This document shows positions 49,033 to 62,348 of a DNA stretch of 64,000 nucleotides, piece by piece. The DNA is from Scortum barcoo (Eukaryota; Chordata; Actinopteri; Centrarchiformes; Terapontidae). The stretch is taken from the NCBI GenBank assembly GCA_023238725.1, contig CM041535.1, positions 25,039,978-25,103,977 on the forward strand, in the 5' to 3' direction. The notes below the pieces were generated by a model. It was not told the DNA's origin. It saw only the letters and a program-made list of their open reading frames with translations, and searched no databases. A program made the translations under genes and the position numbers. Every line of letters begins with the position of its first letter. Position 1 is the first letter of the stretch.

Positions 49033-49055
49033 GTTCCTCGACTACCACGAGGAAC
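49033..49055. other. short perfect inverted repeat
   Basis: GTTCCTCG and its exact complement CGAGGAAC are separated by a 7-base loop ACTACCA. The arms could form an 8-bp hairpin. No function is known. Confidence 0.6.
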
Positions 49056-51083
49056 CGCTGAGAGAAACGATGCATCTTCCGCTGCCATCCATCCGAGGAA
49101 TCAACCAGAGACTGCAATTCTCTGAAGTATTACATGTTCAGCTTTTGGAGGGTTTACCGAAGGATCAGTTATGTAAGTCTCTGCATACTGCTCTTTTTAC
49201 ACCTACACTACAGGTAAGCAGGAGCATATAGTGAGCTAAGCCCCGATTAGCTTGACCCACCTCGACATCAGCTGATCTCGTTTCAAGTATCATAGATGGG
49301 TTACGTCACAGTGCAGGTTCGCCTCGTGGCGAAATGAGGATTTGACATGTTCTTTTGTTGCCCTTTCTTCACTCGAGGGCTATAATAGAAGCCATATGAT
49401 TTTTTACGATTTCGTGCGAGCGCCACTGAGAAATGTTCATTTGTCAGATTACATGCTTCACAGGAAACAAAAATGTGAGGAATGTGAGGAGGAAGCAGAC
49501 ACAGGCTACACAAACTGAGAAGTAATTCACAATAGGAGATGCTAAAATGAGTTTAATTGAAGCGAACCCTAAACTCATTAAGCTCGAAGCTTTACAACGC
49601 TGCATAATGACAATGGCAGCGTTACGAGAGTCTGAATGCATAGTACATCATCAAAAAAAAAAAAAATCAATTTTTCATTTGTACCTTTAAAAAACAAACG
49701 TTGCCTTGAAGAGCGATGAGATGTAGAACACGGCCACAACAAACAAAATCCACAGCTCATAAATGACTCGTGTTGTATCTCTAATTTAAACCTGTAAAGT
49801 AAAACATTTTAAGTGTATCCTGTGTTCTTATCGCCGGCCTGAAACCCAGCACATGCCTGCGATCCCACGCTGGGAGAGTCCCCCCTCTGTAAGATCTATT
49901 CGCCATGCAACCAAGGTGCTCTTACAACACGACTAAGCTTCACCGCTCCTGCTGATGCCAGCGAGGACTTTGAGCGATGAGAGCGTGGCTTAAGATTGTC
50001 AGACAAACCGCAGGGGAAACACATCCTCTTCCCCTCTTATTGCCTCAGCCTTTGTTGTATTGTTTTGCAAGGCAGCCGCGTCGGTTGTCATCTAATGCCA
50101 CTTTCACATAGAAACCCTGCGAGTGTTGTGACATGTTGAGCAGATGTGGAGGGGTAGCCGCGGAGTTTCTACCAAACTGTTGATCACGGATACACCAGAG
50201 GACTGCTGTTAATTGAAGACAAATCTGGCTGCATTAAAACCTCAGTCTTTTTTTTTTTTTTTAAGTTTTTTTTCTGCAGATGCACCCTCACCAGGCAGGA
50301 CTTTCAGGCATAAATCACAAACCCTGCACACCAACTTCAGCCAAATGTGAAAAATGAGCTGTGCTTTCTTGGTTTTCACGCTGGGATTTATATTTTCTCA
50401 GTAAACCTTATTACACACCATTTGTAAAGCATTGTTGATATTGCAAAATTTCTTATCCCAATGTGACACAATCCTTTATTGTCCCAGACAGGTCCATTCA
50501 CGGCTTAACACAACAACAATAAAACAAGGCTTCTTTTTTTCCCTCTAACCATCCTACGGTGGCTCGCTTGAATATTCAAACAGTGTTCATTGTCTTTTCG
50601 TGTTTTGTTCATTGTTTGTTGTGCTGTCATTCCTCAGCTTGGCTCCTGAACTTCAAAGAAAGGCTTATGTCAATTTATGATGAAATGGAGTGAGCAGGCG
50701 AGAGAAATAAGGGAGCGGGAGGAAAAACCTTCGCGCAAAATGGCCCTGCCTCGAAATGTACGCTTATTAATGGCTGTTCAATAAATCAATGGAATATAAT
50801 TAAATTCAAACAATGTGATTTCTTCTCTCACTTGCCGAAGCCTGACTCCAAACATCACTCTCCGCTGGGCCTAAGGTGACCCCAATTCCCATGGTCCAAA
50901 GGACAACGCTGCCGTCTTTCACTGGAGGGTGTCATGGATCCAATACTCAGTCATGCATAACATTAGTGTGTTGTGAAGCCCACAAGGCAATCAAACTGTG
51001 CACCGTTGAAATGTTGACACTGATGTCATTTGATATATTTGAAGTGTGACAAAGCCATTTTTGCTCTGCTGGATATTAAGGAC

Positions 51084-51398
51084 TATAAAAGAGAGGATGA
51101 CACGAGCGCTCACAGCTAAGCTAGTCGAGGAGAGGAAGCAGCCGATCTTCTCCTCGCTACAGTTTCCTGCCGCTGAGACTCAGCAGCCTCTCCCTCCGCT
51201 CCCGTAATGTGTGCTGCCATCCAGCTGTTGTCGTCCTGCTCCCTCGGAGAGCTGGCCCTGACCACGCCAGCGGAGGGAATCCAATTGGACAGAGTGGGAG
51301 GTGAGGCTGCGGTTGGTAATCACCTGCTGGCCAAAGGCACAGATGGCACAAACACCGGCAAGATGTTCGTGCAGCGGCAATCCAAGAAGTCTTCCTGA
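51084..51398 (+). other. candidate TATA-linked small ORF (63 codons)
   Basis: TATAAAA at 51084-51090 is followed 117 bases later by an ATG at 51207 that opens a 63-codon frame ending in TGA at 51396-51398. The product begins MCAAIQLLSSCSLGELALT and ends GKMFVQRQSKKSS. Third codon positions look GC-rich compared with the surrounding AT-rich intron. The ATG context is weak (T at +4, G at -3), no domain is recognised and no introns or polyA signal nearby were found. It may equally be a conserved regulatory block or chance. It lies on the strand opposite to fam222a. Confidence 0.2.
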
Positions 51399-51752
51399 CA
51401 GGCCGACAGGCAAAACACAGAAACCCAAGAAACCCACAGCGAGCTGAGGAATTACGGCGCGCAGATTTGATGCAGAAATCCGGCGGCCTGGCAGCAGACT
51501 GCGAGCTGCCCGATGTGCAAAGAGTTAAAGCATTGATCTCTTGTTTTCACAGGCAGGCAAGGTCTCGGTGTCACTGCTCAATGATTGGGGAAAGTGAAAA
51601 AGTGGGCAGGTTGTAATGATTTAAAATGGGAGATGCTTTCCATGACAAAAGCGACCCGATAAGGGCGTCCGTTATCAGCGAGTTTGTCCAGCCGCGGAGA
51701 GAATTGAGAGGCGAAAATCGGCGAGGTCATCGCGGAGATATTCTCTCTCAAC

Positions 51753-51840
51753 TGATACATTTCGTTGTCCTGTGATGTGAGGACTGATTATCTCCTCTCT
51801 CTCAAGGATTTTTGATACATTTCGTTGCTCCTGTGATTTG
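51753..51840. repeat. local direct duplication
   Basis: TGATACATTTCGTTG followed by TCCTGTGAT occurs at 51753 and again 60 bases later at 51813, the second copy with one extra C. Confidence 0.85.
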
Positions 51841-52448
51841 TTTGGTGGGGCCAAAGAACAGTCTTCCTGTTTCGAGCCTCAGAACTCAAGGAGAGCACGA
51901 TTGGCGTGCATACACCCGTTATGCTTTTCGCCCGAACATTTCGCCGCCGTGACTTTAAATCTTCCCGACACACTGGAGACAGTCCCATTTACGTTTCCAC
52001 CAGGATTAACAGAAGACGAACGCTGATGCATTTAACGACAAGAGCAACCGTCACTGAAATCAGCCTGTTAGCTTTTTCTGCTCCAGATGAGGGAAGTTGG
52101 AAAAGGCAAGTGTCATTTCGTTTATTGATGTTGCTAGCGGAGTTTTTTTTTTTTAATATGGTAGTCAAGGCTCCCAACACATCAAACATATCAGAGTAAA
52201 AATGCCCCCAAGACATCCCTCTTCCTGAAGACTCCCCAGCAGATGAGCTCCTTCTGCTCTGTGTGTTACTGCTCGGTGCCTTGGTTTGTCCTTCACAAGA
52301 GACAGGTAACACTGCCAAGACCCAGTAATTAGTGTGCAGATGGAGACTGTAATACTCTCTTCCCCTCCCTGCAGAAATGCCAAGGGAGGCAATCTATAAA
52401 TTCCTGCATATTAATGCAATTTAAAACCACTCCAGACACCTTGCTGGA

Positions 52449-52498
52449 GGTGAAAGGCAGACTACCTGTGATAAAAAGGTGAAAGGCAGACTACCTGG
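52449..52498. repeat. 29-bp tandem duplication
   Basis: GGTGAAAGGCAGACTACCTG at 52449 is repeated exactly at 52478, separated by TGATAAAAA. Confidence 0.92.
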
Positions 52499-52606
52499 CA
52501 CACAGCTGCTGATATGTGATGTCGGTGACATCAGCCCTGTCTCTTTCCTGACTAGCTTCTCAGCAACTTCCTGACACAACACCCACAATGCGCATAACAC
52601 GCCTTT

Positions 52607-52680
52607 CACACACACACACACACACACAGACACACACACACACACACACCAAAAATAACTTGACAAACACACACACACAA
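52607..52680. repeat. compound (CA)n repeat
   Basis: Three CA runs split by GA and by a 20-base spacer containing AAAAATAACTTGAC. Confidence 0.93.
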
Positions 52681-55600
52681 AATAATCTTGATAATCATCT
52701 CCTTTCTCAGAAAATGCTCTCCAAAATCCTGACCTTAGGCCTCACAACTGGGTCTCTATCAATAATTAAATGGTAATCTAAAAACCCATTTTAGTTGGGT
52801 CATCTTTCTGCGCCATTGTCCCTGCTTCTCCTCTTCCTCCATCTATTTTTTCCTCTTTCTGTAAGATCTAGTTAGAGATTCCATTAGCATGAGAAAGCAG
52901 GCTGGTAATTGTCTTCACCCTACTGAGTGATCCCTGGATAGAGGATTAGGCAGAGAGAAAGCCCTATTTCAACTCGGAGCACAGATGCTGCCCACAGCCA
53001 CCCACTCCAGATTAGATTAGACTGCGGGGGGATGAAACCGACCGGTAACTTCAAGCAACATTAAACAGAAAGCGTGGACAGGACTTCAAAACCAATAAAC
53101 TTTTGTTCACCTTTCACCACCAGCTGTGACCCACCCCCACCCCTCCCTGTGTTCCTTTTCCTCTCTTTTTTGGAAATGTTCTTTTTAATCTACTAATATG
53201 CTTTTCTGTTGAAAATAGGGATTGGAGGAAGGCAGCTTATAATTTTCTCTCTCTCTCTCTCTGATACACACAGAGTATTTAGAGCTGAATCTCCCTAAAT
53301 CATCCCCCTGGGCCACCCTGTCCGTCACTAATCTGCCCGCCGCCCACTCATAAGGAGGTGTCACATTTCTGGCACTCCTCCACGGGATAAGCACTTCAAA
53401 CACCAGAGCTTCTCCTCTTGACCTTTCCACGGAGATGATCGATTAAGCCCATTGGATTTATTCCATAAACAGGCAACCATTACATCAAAAAGGCAAGGAA
53501 TTTACCTCAGAGGCAGAACTCAAAATCCATATAAGCTTCATGAGGGTTCCAATTTTTATTGGCTTTTTTCAATCCACTTCTTGCAGCACATTAATAAGCG
53601 CAGAGCCTTTCAGAAGCTGTTGTGCCGTCTGCAGTTCTCTACCTGTAATTATTGAAGCAAGTCACAATGACAACAGAGTGAAAGTCAACCGCTATCTGTA
53701 CTCCATAAAAGCTGTGATGCAGAAAAACTGTTTAGCTCGCTCTCCTGCCAGAGGAGGATAAAGTGGAGTACAAAATGACTGGAAAGTAAAACTGTGCAAA
53801 TATGGCTGCTTTGTTCTCGCTTTGTTATGTCTTCACTCAGCTTTCCACCTGTCCAGGAAGCTCTGTGGGGTAAACCAAGGAGCACCCAGGCCAGTAAAAA
53901 GGTCTGCCGCTTGCTTGCTGCATGAGCCATTAAGTTACAACACCGCAGGCTTCCTGTTTTCATGCTTGAACATCTTCTACATGCTTTCAGCGAGGACAAG
54001 ACTAAACAATCTCGAGCGAAGCACCAGGGAGGAGAAACCCAAGAAGACAAAGAGCAGTTCGACGACAGAGCGCTTTAAACCACAACAAATCGCACGCCGC
54101 TTCGGATCCCATTTGTGAAAGTTAAAAAAGAGGAAATCTAAGACCGGTTTCATTTCACCAGAAAAAGGGAGAGCTCCCTCCGAGAAGCCCGGCAAGACTC
54201 CTCCTGTTTGTGATCACAGTGGCCAGCGAGCTCTGCTTCAGCTCTGAGGGACTCCTGCTCTATGGTAATCATATCCTATTTGAATAATGAGGCAATACCA
54301 CCACTCCTGCCGCCCATTCCCTCTGCATCCTTGACTGGACTCTTTGATAGACACTAATTCTAGCTCCATCTATAAAGCTCCTCTCATGCATTTTTAATAG
54401 AATCTATTACTTTAGGATTAAATTATAAAAGACTGTCCTCCTTAAATTTTTAATAGTTTGCATAATTGGTATCAGGGCCTGAATGCGAACCATAAAAACC
54501 CAGTTTGTACAGGACTGCGCTGCGGAACGAGCCAGACAAAACCACTCAGCGCCATTGCACAAAAATGACACACACATGGCGTGACACTACCACAGGCAAG
54601 CACACGCTCGTGCACTCACACGGGCCACCGAGGCCATTATAGCTTTGGGTTCATTGCCATGGAGAATAAGGTGGTGTGAGCTCAGCACTGTGAATGAAGG
54701 GGACAATAAGGTCAGGGACCATGAAAGCTGCTTTTGGCCGCTGATCTCCTGCAGGAGCCCAAGGCAGGAGGAGTCACTTGATGGAAACAGGAGACACGAA
54801 CCAGGTGTCCGCAGACACCTGCTGCCACTGATGTCAACTGCGACCACAACACTCGCCGGGGTAAACAGCAAAAACTACTTAGTAGGTTTACAGCCTCCCT
54901 TTGTCCCCACAGTCAGCGATAACTGTGTTCAGGCAGCCTAAATGGAAATGTATTTCCCCTCGCTGTTCCCGGTTCCAGGCAGATCAGCCATGAGTTAAAT
55001 GTCATCTGCACTCTCTCACTCTCACTCTCTGCATCTCCAGTTCAGCTCTTTCCAATAACAGACAGAGCGTACAGGAGAGCAAATGTGTCTGAGGCATCTC
55101 TTCTAAACTAGAGCCCCCTTAGAAATCTATGCACGTCACCATCCCCCAAATTAGCACCGCAGGGACACCCCCCTTACCGCCCCCGCCTGCTGGCGACAGC
55201 TCTTTGGCATATCTGTACCGGGGAAAATATTTCACACTGTATGAATTATTAAGTGCGGGGCCAGTGCTAAGCAGTGTGGAGATAGACCAGTTATTCACAG
55301 CTCTATTGGGACGGATGCGTCGGAAACCCGGGCCGCTCGCCTATCAGATCGTTTGTCACGAGCGATAGACAATTTACAATGAGAGAGTTTTTCAATTTAT
55401 ACATTCTGCTGTCACTGCAGTTTTCTACCTCCACTCATTCCACTCAACAACCCCCTCCTCCTTTAACTCGTCTGGTGAGGGGGCTCCACGCATGAACCAA
55501 CCGCCGCCCCCCCGTCTGACGTCGCTGCTCACTCTGTTTTCTCACAGCCCGAGGAGAGAGGTGGAGGTGAGCCGCCATGTGCAAAAAGACACGAGGCGAG

Positions 55601-56570
55601 CAGATCCCGCTACTTTAATCATCTTAACAGAGGCGGAGGTGTGTTGGGGACGTCCTGTGACAGCTGAGGGGTTCGGGCCCCCAGTGGCGGAGGTGTGACT
55701 GTGGCTGAGCGATAAAGGAGACAATCAGGAAACAAGGCTTGGCTGCGGCCTCTTCAGGACCGAGCAGCTGGCAAGAAGAGACCAACCGGGAGGACCACCC
55801 CATCGGATTGAAATAAAGAGAAGAACTGAATTAAATAGCAGCTGACTTATTCACACTGTGGAAAGAAAGTTAAAGCACTGGAGAGAGAAGTTTATAAAGC
55901 CTTGTCTAATAAATATGTTTTGCAGTAAATGAACGTCTTTCCAAAGACAAAATCATCCCAAACTGGTTTTTCTTTGCTTGGTTCAGGAGGAAGAGCTCCT
56001 AGAGGGCACGATCCTGCTTATTTTCACTTAAGAGGAATTGCCAAATAACAACTCCCACGCAGATAGACAGAGGACCTCAGCACAAATGTTTGGCAGACTG
56101 CAATTTCAACATTAATTACTGAAGGTGAACTAGCAGTCAAAACAGGCACAGATTTGTTTTTCGTTCACAAACAGTCTTTGTTCAAGAGGACGAATCACAA
56201 TGGGGCAGCCTCAAAAGCCTCAGCAGTGGTCTCCCACTATTTTAAGAGATGGAAACTCAAATTCATGAGAGACTAAACACAGATAATGTTTTCAATTTTT
56301 TTTCCTAACTGAATACACAAGAGGAATAGAAAACAAGCCACAGCCGCTCAGCCACTTTGTTGGTCTAAATGCTCGGTGAGAGCAGTTTGACCTGTAAAGC
56401 AGCCCAGAGTGTTTCTCTATCTGCGATGTCCTTTGAAAGCCTGACGCAGACGGGCTGCACTGAATGGGCCTTGATGTGAAAGGCAGAGATGTTAGATAAA
56501 TGTCCTCACAGCCAAGGCCTCTGCCCTCTTCTTGATGATGCATTCTCATACTCAAACACCCACCCCCCTC

Positions 56571-56572
<2 letters not shown>

Positions 56573-56607
<35 letters not shown>
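56573..56607. repeat. (CA)n microsatellite
   Basis: About 17 uninterrupted CA units. Confidence 0.96.
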
Positions 56608-56611
<4 letters not shown>

Positions 56612-59600
56612 CTGACAAGCAGTGCCAACAATCCCACTGAGGGCAGCATTTGTTTGGGGACAAGGTGACCCTGTTGCCTAGGGGCCTGTGAACAGGCACA
56701 ATGAAGGCCTCTCATCCTGCACACACCCAGCCGGCTGTGTTGGGCTGTGTTGGCGCTGACGGGCAGAGGGGAGAGGGGTTGGGGGGGGCATCACAACACC
56801 CTGCTACTGCACTTTTAAAACCCTATTCAGGAAGCCCCCTGAGATAGCTCCATTCACACCCCGCACAGACGGAGCAAAATCCCCGCTTGTAACCCAGAGT
56901 CACGCAGTCAACAGATGGAGCGGCTATTGAGTGAAGGATCGCGCCGGCAGAGGCAGCTCCTCATCCATCCCCGCTGGAAACAATGGGGCAGCAGGTCAAG
57001 AGTGCCGTCTCCAGGAGGAGGGGTCAGGGAGGAGGGGCATGCTTTGACACAGTCGAGCTATGCGAGTGCTTTGAAACCGGAGGAACTGAGAGAATCTTTT
57101 TCTGGGTGATGGGCGGAGGGGAGGAGGCTCGTGGCTGCGTGCGAGGCTCTCGGGCTGGTTGCCGGGGATCAGACTCAGGTGGAGGGGGCTTGTGTGTGAA
57201 TCTGGGACAGCAGCGTTTGTGTTTAACCTGCAAACAAGCACAAAAAGACATCCCCACGCGCACACATTTGCATGTTCAGAGGAAACACAGACTCGCGGTT
57301 TAACGCACATTTCAAGGACCAACTGTTACAGATGCTTGCTCGCTTTTGTGCACAAAATGCTGCACGTAAAGCGCAGTGAACTTTATTGTTGATAAAAAGC
57401 ACTGCGGTGAGGCTATACACACACACAGAGTAGAGGAAACCTTTACCACTGCAAAACAGTTATAGTGCCCTGAGGACATTTTTTTATAAAGTACTGAAGT
57501 GGATACAATTAAAACTGGTGTCAAATATTACACAACGAGGACACAATTCATTCCAGTTATTAAAACACATCATTTAAAAAAAACAAATGCTTTGCCTCCC
57601 TGTTTCCTTATTGTTCAAACTCTCAATACTCTCCCAGCAGCATGATGTGAGATTACAGGGAGGTGCCAGACTAAAGCCTATATAAATAGTGGTGTTATAT
57701 TGTTCTGAGGTCGTTATTAGTGGATTGATGTGCACTGTTCTCGAAGTGGAGGAGCAAACTGTGAGCCACACAGGATGAGGAATGAAGAACTGCCAAATGC
57801 TCAGACGCTCATGTGCGTGTGCATGCACGGGTGTGTGATCACACAGATGATCACAAAGCAGTCGTAGCTCCCTTTAGGAGAAAGTGTATCAATTTCCATT
57901 GACCAGCGGTCTTGCTATCATGTGGCTCTGACCTGAGAGTCAATTAGCCATCGAGGTTGCCCTGCCTCACTGGGTTTCCATGGCCAGAGACGGGACAAAG
58001 ACATGAGGAAGGTATACATATATATGATCCCTTAAGGTCAGTATCCTTCCATGGCATGAACATCCAAACTACTAAGATGCTAGACACTGCCGCCACATGT
58101 TCCTCATACTTGAAAAGGTTTGGTTTATGGGGCTATTTTGCATAGGAAGCCACTCGTTACAAAACAGAAGGTGTCGAGGGCATTGCAGCAATTCTCCATT
58201 AACAACCACTTGACAAGAAAGTACAGAGACTCAAAAAAAGGCTTCCTAACACTTGGGAAATGTTCACAAATCACACCTAATTAAACACAAAAGTGTAGTC
58301 CATGAAATCAGAGAGCAGAAAGCCCTTTGAAGACAGAGGCGAGATAGGTTTTTATGGGATGTAAGAAACATATGTTTGTGCAAGGACACCATTATTTCAT
58401 TCATGTGTTTGTCTTCCCCTCAAAATTGCCAGCTAAGTACAGATGGACAAAAGGCCGAGCTGCTATTCTTCCATCCCGAGGTCACATCACAATACATCAA
58501 TGGTTTGCCATTTCAGAATATGCCGCTGTTATGCAGTTTGAGCCCAGAATTGAAAAAAAAAATATTTCTGACCATGCTGAAAGGGATCAATAAGTGCATA
58601 CAAAAAAGAAAATGGCCATAAACACAGAGGCTTTTATTCAGAGTGCCACGACGCAGATGAAAGCACAGAAAGCACCTGGAGAGCAAAGCTGAGAGGCAGC
58701 AGAAGACAAGAGAGCCCACAGAGTTATCAGGTGGGGCCGGAGAGCGCTGGCTATATTCAGACCTCAGCACCATCTATCTCCACAGCAGCTATTAGATTTC
58801 TAATATTGTTGGTTTTAAGGGGGCTCGGCTTTCCTGCCACAATGAGACGGATTCAGCCCCGTTTGCCCCCTTTTTTTTCCCTCTTTCAGTGTGGTCTCGC
58901 AGGGTCCTCTCGGTTTTCTGCAAACAATGCTGCTGGGCTGCGGCCCTTATTTAAAAGATTAATAGGATGCTGTCTTGGCAGAGAAGCAATCAGCGAGGTT
59001 TCTGTGACAGCAGAAAAAGTGTGAAAACAAGGCAAAGAGGAGAGACCATTGTCACGGTTACCAACTGGCTGCCGCAGCTCAATTGAGATAGCTGTGGCTT
59101 TCAAGCCCGGCTGTCAATCACAGTGGCGAGCGTCAATGGGGTAAATTTGAATGATAAAACGATAAGTCATGAGCAGGCGATTTCCCCGTCATCAGGACAG
59201 GGGCTGTTTGAGTGTAACTCACTATGGGTGGAGAGATTTCACTGCAGCCATATGGAATTTGGTTTTGCCTCGAGTTGCTGGCTTCACCCCTCAATCATGA
59301 CAGAATGTGTAATCACCAAATGTCTTCCTCTCAATCCCTGTTACAATTGGCAGCACAGTGCTGTCACTAGAGATGGGAGGAACAAAATGGAAAGCTGACT
59401 AAAAGACAAGCTTTAAGTGACACTTAATTTGAGATATCCAGGCATTCTCTCAGCTCCAGTAAACAGGATCCATCAAACTTCGCCCAGAGCCTGTATGAGT
59501 CTGCAGCTGTCTGTGGGGAGAGGCACAGTATGCCTGAGAGGCCCCTCAGTTACCAAGAGGACTGATGAAGAAATCAAGTCCTTTAAAAGTTCCTTAAAAA

Positions 59601-62318
59601 CAACACGAGGAGGCAGGGGGATGATTAGGACACTTTTAAAGAGCATATTTTCATCTCATCCATGTCTGTGGCAGCACTTAAAGCATTTCCTCCTTTAAAA
59701 GACGAGCCCACCAAAATACATAAATAAATAAAAAAGAGAGCATGACAGAAGCTAATGACAGCCTCAGAGAAAATGACAGAGAGGGTAAAAAAAAAAACAA
59801 AAAAAAAAAACACAAGTGAGCTGGTGGAGAAGTAAGAGAAAAACACTGAACAGCTGCTTTCTCCCTTCGTCCCTTTGCTCATCCTCGGAGAGAGTCCCAG
59901 GCGAGCTCCCTGATCCTAGTTTGTGGCTGACAGAGGGGACCGCGGCTCCGCTCGTCTCCCCACTCACATGGCTCTGTGCCCCCCCGCCGCCCACCTCACC
60001 GTCACTCCGCTGCCGGGAGGAAAAGATGGTGGGGAGGGGGAGCGGCGGCGACGGTGGAGGTGGGGAGGATGTGGGGGGGGGCGCTACATCAAGGAGAGAC
60101 TCTCCCAGTGGGTTCTCGTCAGTTCCAGGCCATTGCACCTTGCTCGCTGGGATTTTGTTTACACACACAGAGCCATGTGTGCACACACACACACACAGAG
60201 GCAGATGACTATTAATGGATACGATAATGTGGTGTGTGTTTTTTTTGTTTTTTGTTTTTTAAAGGGGGGGAGTTGTTGGCTGTACGGTCACATGTTTTGT
60301 TTTTTCCTACAAGTGCTGCCATAATACGAATCGCCTCAGTAACAGATCACTGCAGGTTGGTGACAAAATATTACATTTTGACGCATCGCAGAGCTCATTT
60401 AAGTGGCACAAGAGCAGATAACGTTCAATCATTCAATCAAAGCCCAGTGATACAGTTGATGTGGTCAGTGGTAATGTGCTGCCAAAAGGCTTGACACACT
60501 TCCACGGTCTTTGGGGACGAGCAGAGAACGGCAGACCGCCCTTGTGCGTTCAGTCTCTACAGATGTTGCCTTAGAGAGCGGCTGACTGGCTGGCTGCGGT
60601 GACAGCTGGACAGCTGTTCCTATAGACGCAGCCACAGAAGCATGAGCAGAGATGGGGGGTGGGGGAAAGCGCTGTATGTTTAGTTTATCTGTATGAGGTT
60701 CCCAGGACGTGCATAGCTGTCAGTTTCAGCAATGGTGCATGAGCCTGGGTAAGAAAAGATGGCACTGAACAGGATACGGAGAGAAAGCACAGATGGGTAA
60801 CTATCAGACAAGGCTGACATTATTTGAAGAAGCTCCAATAACAAAAAAAGAGGATTTTTTTTTGGTAAATTGTAATTTGTCTTTCCATAAATGAACAGTC
60901 TAATGCAACATCAACTGGCTACACTGGCATAAGTCAAAACATTTCATTCGAACCAAAAGGTCTGTTTGAGCGGCAGCGACTACTTTTTTTTTGTCATCAT
61001 AAACAAGTAAAAGTTTAATATGAATTTCACAGGGAATTTCAAATTAATTTTTTACTTCTCCATAAAAGAGGAGGAGGGGAAAAAAAATCTATTTTCAAAA
61101 GCAGAGAGGATAATTGGCTGAGCATTAAAACGACTCTGGACTTTGTGCCAACATTAGTGGCTGCTGGTGATGAAAGACAATTTAAATTGGGGTCATGTTC
61201 AGATATTATAACTTCATCCTGCCACTTAAAAACACAGTTACCTTAAAATTATAGAGACCTGCCGGAGAACAGCGCAGATTAAATACAGACTATAGATTAA
61301 CGTCCCCGCTGGGGAGTTTTATTTAGGAGAGGAAAAAAAGCATTTGAAAAAGAATTGAAATGTTGGAGAACACTCAGCAGTATTAAATGTTGTCACCTGC
61401 TGAATAAACACACTGCAAATCATGAGTTAAACAGCTTGGATTGACGCCAGTCACTTCTGCCAAAACTCTCATTTTTCCTAAGCAGGCCGGGCTATTCATT
61501 ATGCCACAAAAGGTCAGCAATTTGTTCAACTCAATAAAAATGTTAATAAAACTAAGAGCTCACGAGAAGAAGCACTCATGGCCTCTGGTCGCCCATCAAA
61601 AAGCGCGAATATGTGACTCGTGGATGATGCATCTATTTGAATGTAAGCAGCAGCATTACGCTGGTCAAAGGTTGTGCGGCAACTATCTAACAGGAAATGT
61701 AGGTTTGGCCTGGATATAATCCCGGGCAAACTCCACCAACTGCTCAACACAAAGCAGATAAACACTGACAAACACACACACACACATATATAGATACAAT
61801 TCTGCAACCCACAAAAACCAGGGGGTGATAAGTACCCCCTCACCCCCCCAAAATCTCCATTTTCAGCTCGCATCGTGGACCTACTCTGCTAAATAAATGA
61901 AAAGACCCATTAGGCAGATTTCAAAGGCCGGCAGTGGCCTTATAATTATACATGAAATCTTTTAGAGGAAAAAAGTGATTACTCTGGATGCAAGTCTGAA
62001 AGTGGGTGGGGGTGGGTTATTGCTAAGCAACCAGTCATTATCCTCCAGAGTGGAGCGAGGTGACCGGCCATCCGTCTAACTCCGGTGGCTTGCCTGGCTC
62101 CTGTGCAAACCCCCACCTCCTCCTCCGTCACTCTCTCTCCCTCTTTCTCGCTCTCTCTCTGCCGTCTCCCCGTCCGAATACAAACAGAGATAAAGAACGC
62201 TGCAATCGCTCTTGACACACAAATAGGTTAACACAATAAAGCCGGCTTTGCCTGGCTCACTCGAGGGAGGAAAGCAATTCCAGCAGCAGGCAGGAGGTAA
62301 TAAAACAGGGCTAGGAGT

Positions 62319-62348
62319 GTGTGTGTCTGTGAGTGTGTGTGTGTGTGT
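62319..62348. repeat. (GT)n microsatellite
   Basis: GT run with CT and GA interruptions. Confidence 0.85.

Noticed and set aside
56890..57330. Several overlapping frames on both strands
   Set aside because: They coincide with GC-rich and G-run sequence without stops; no family resemblance.
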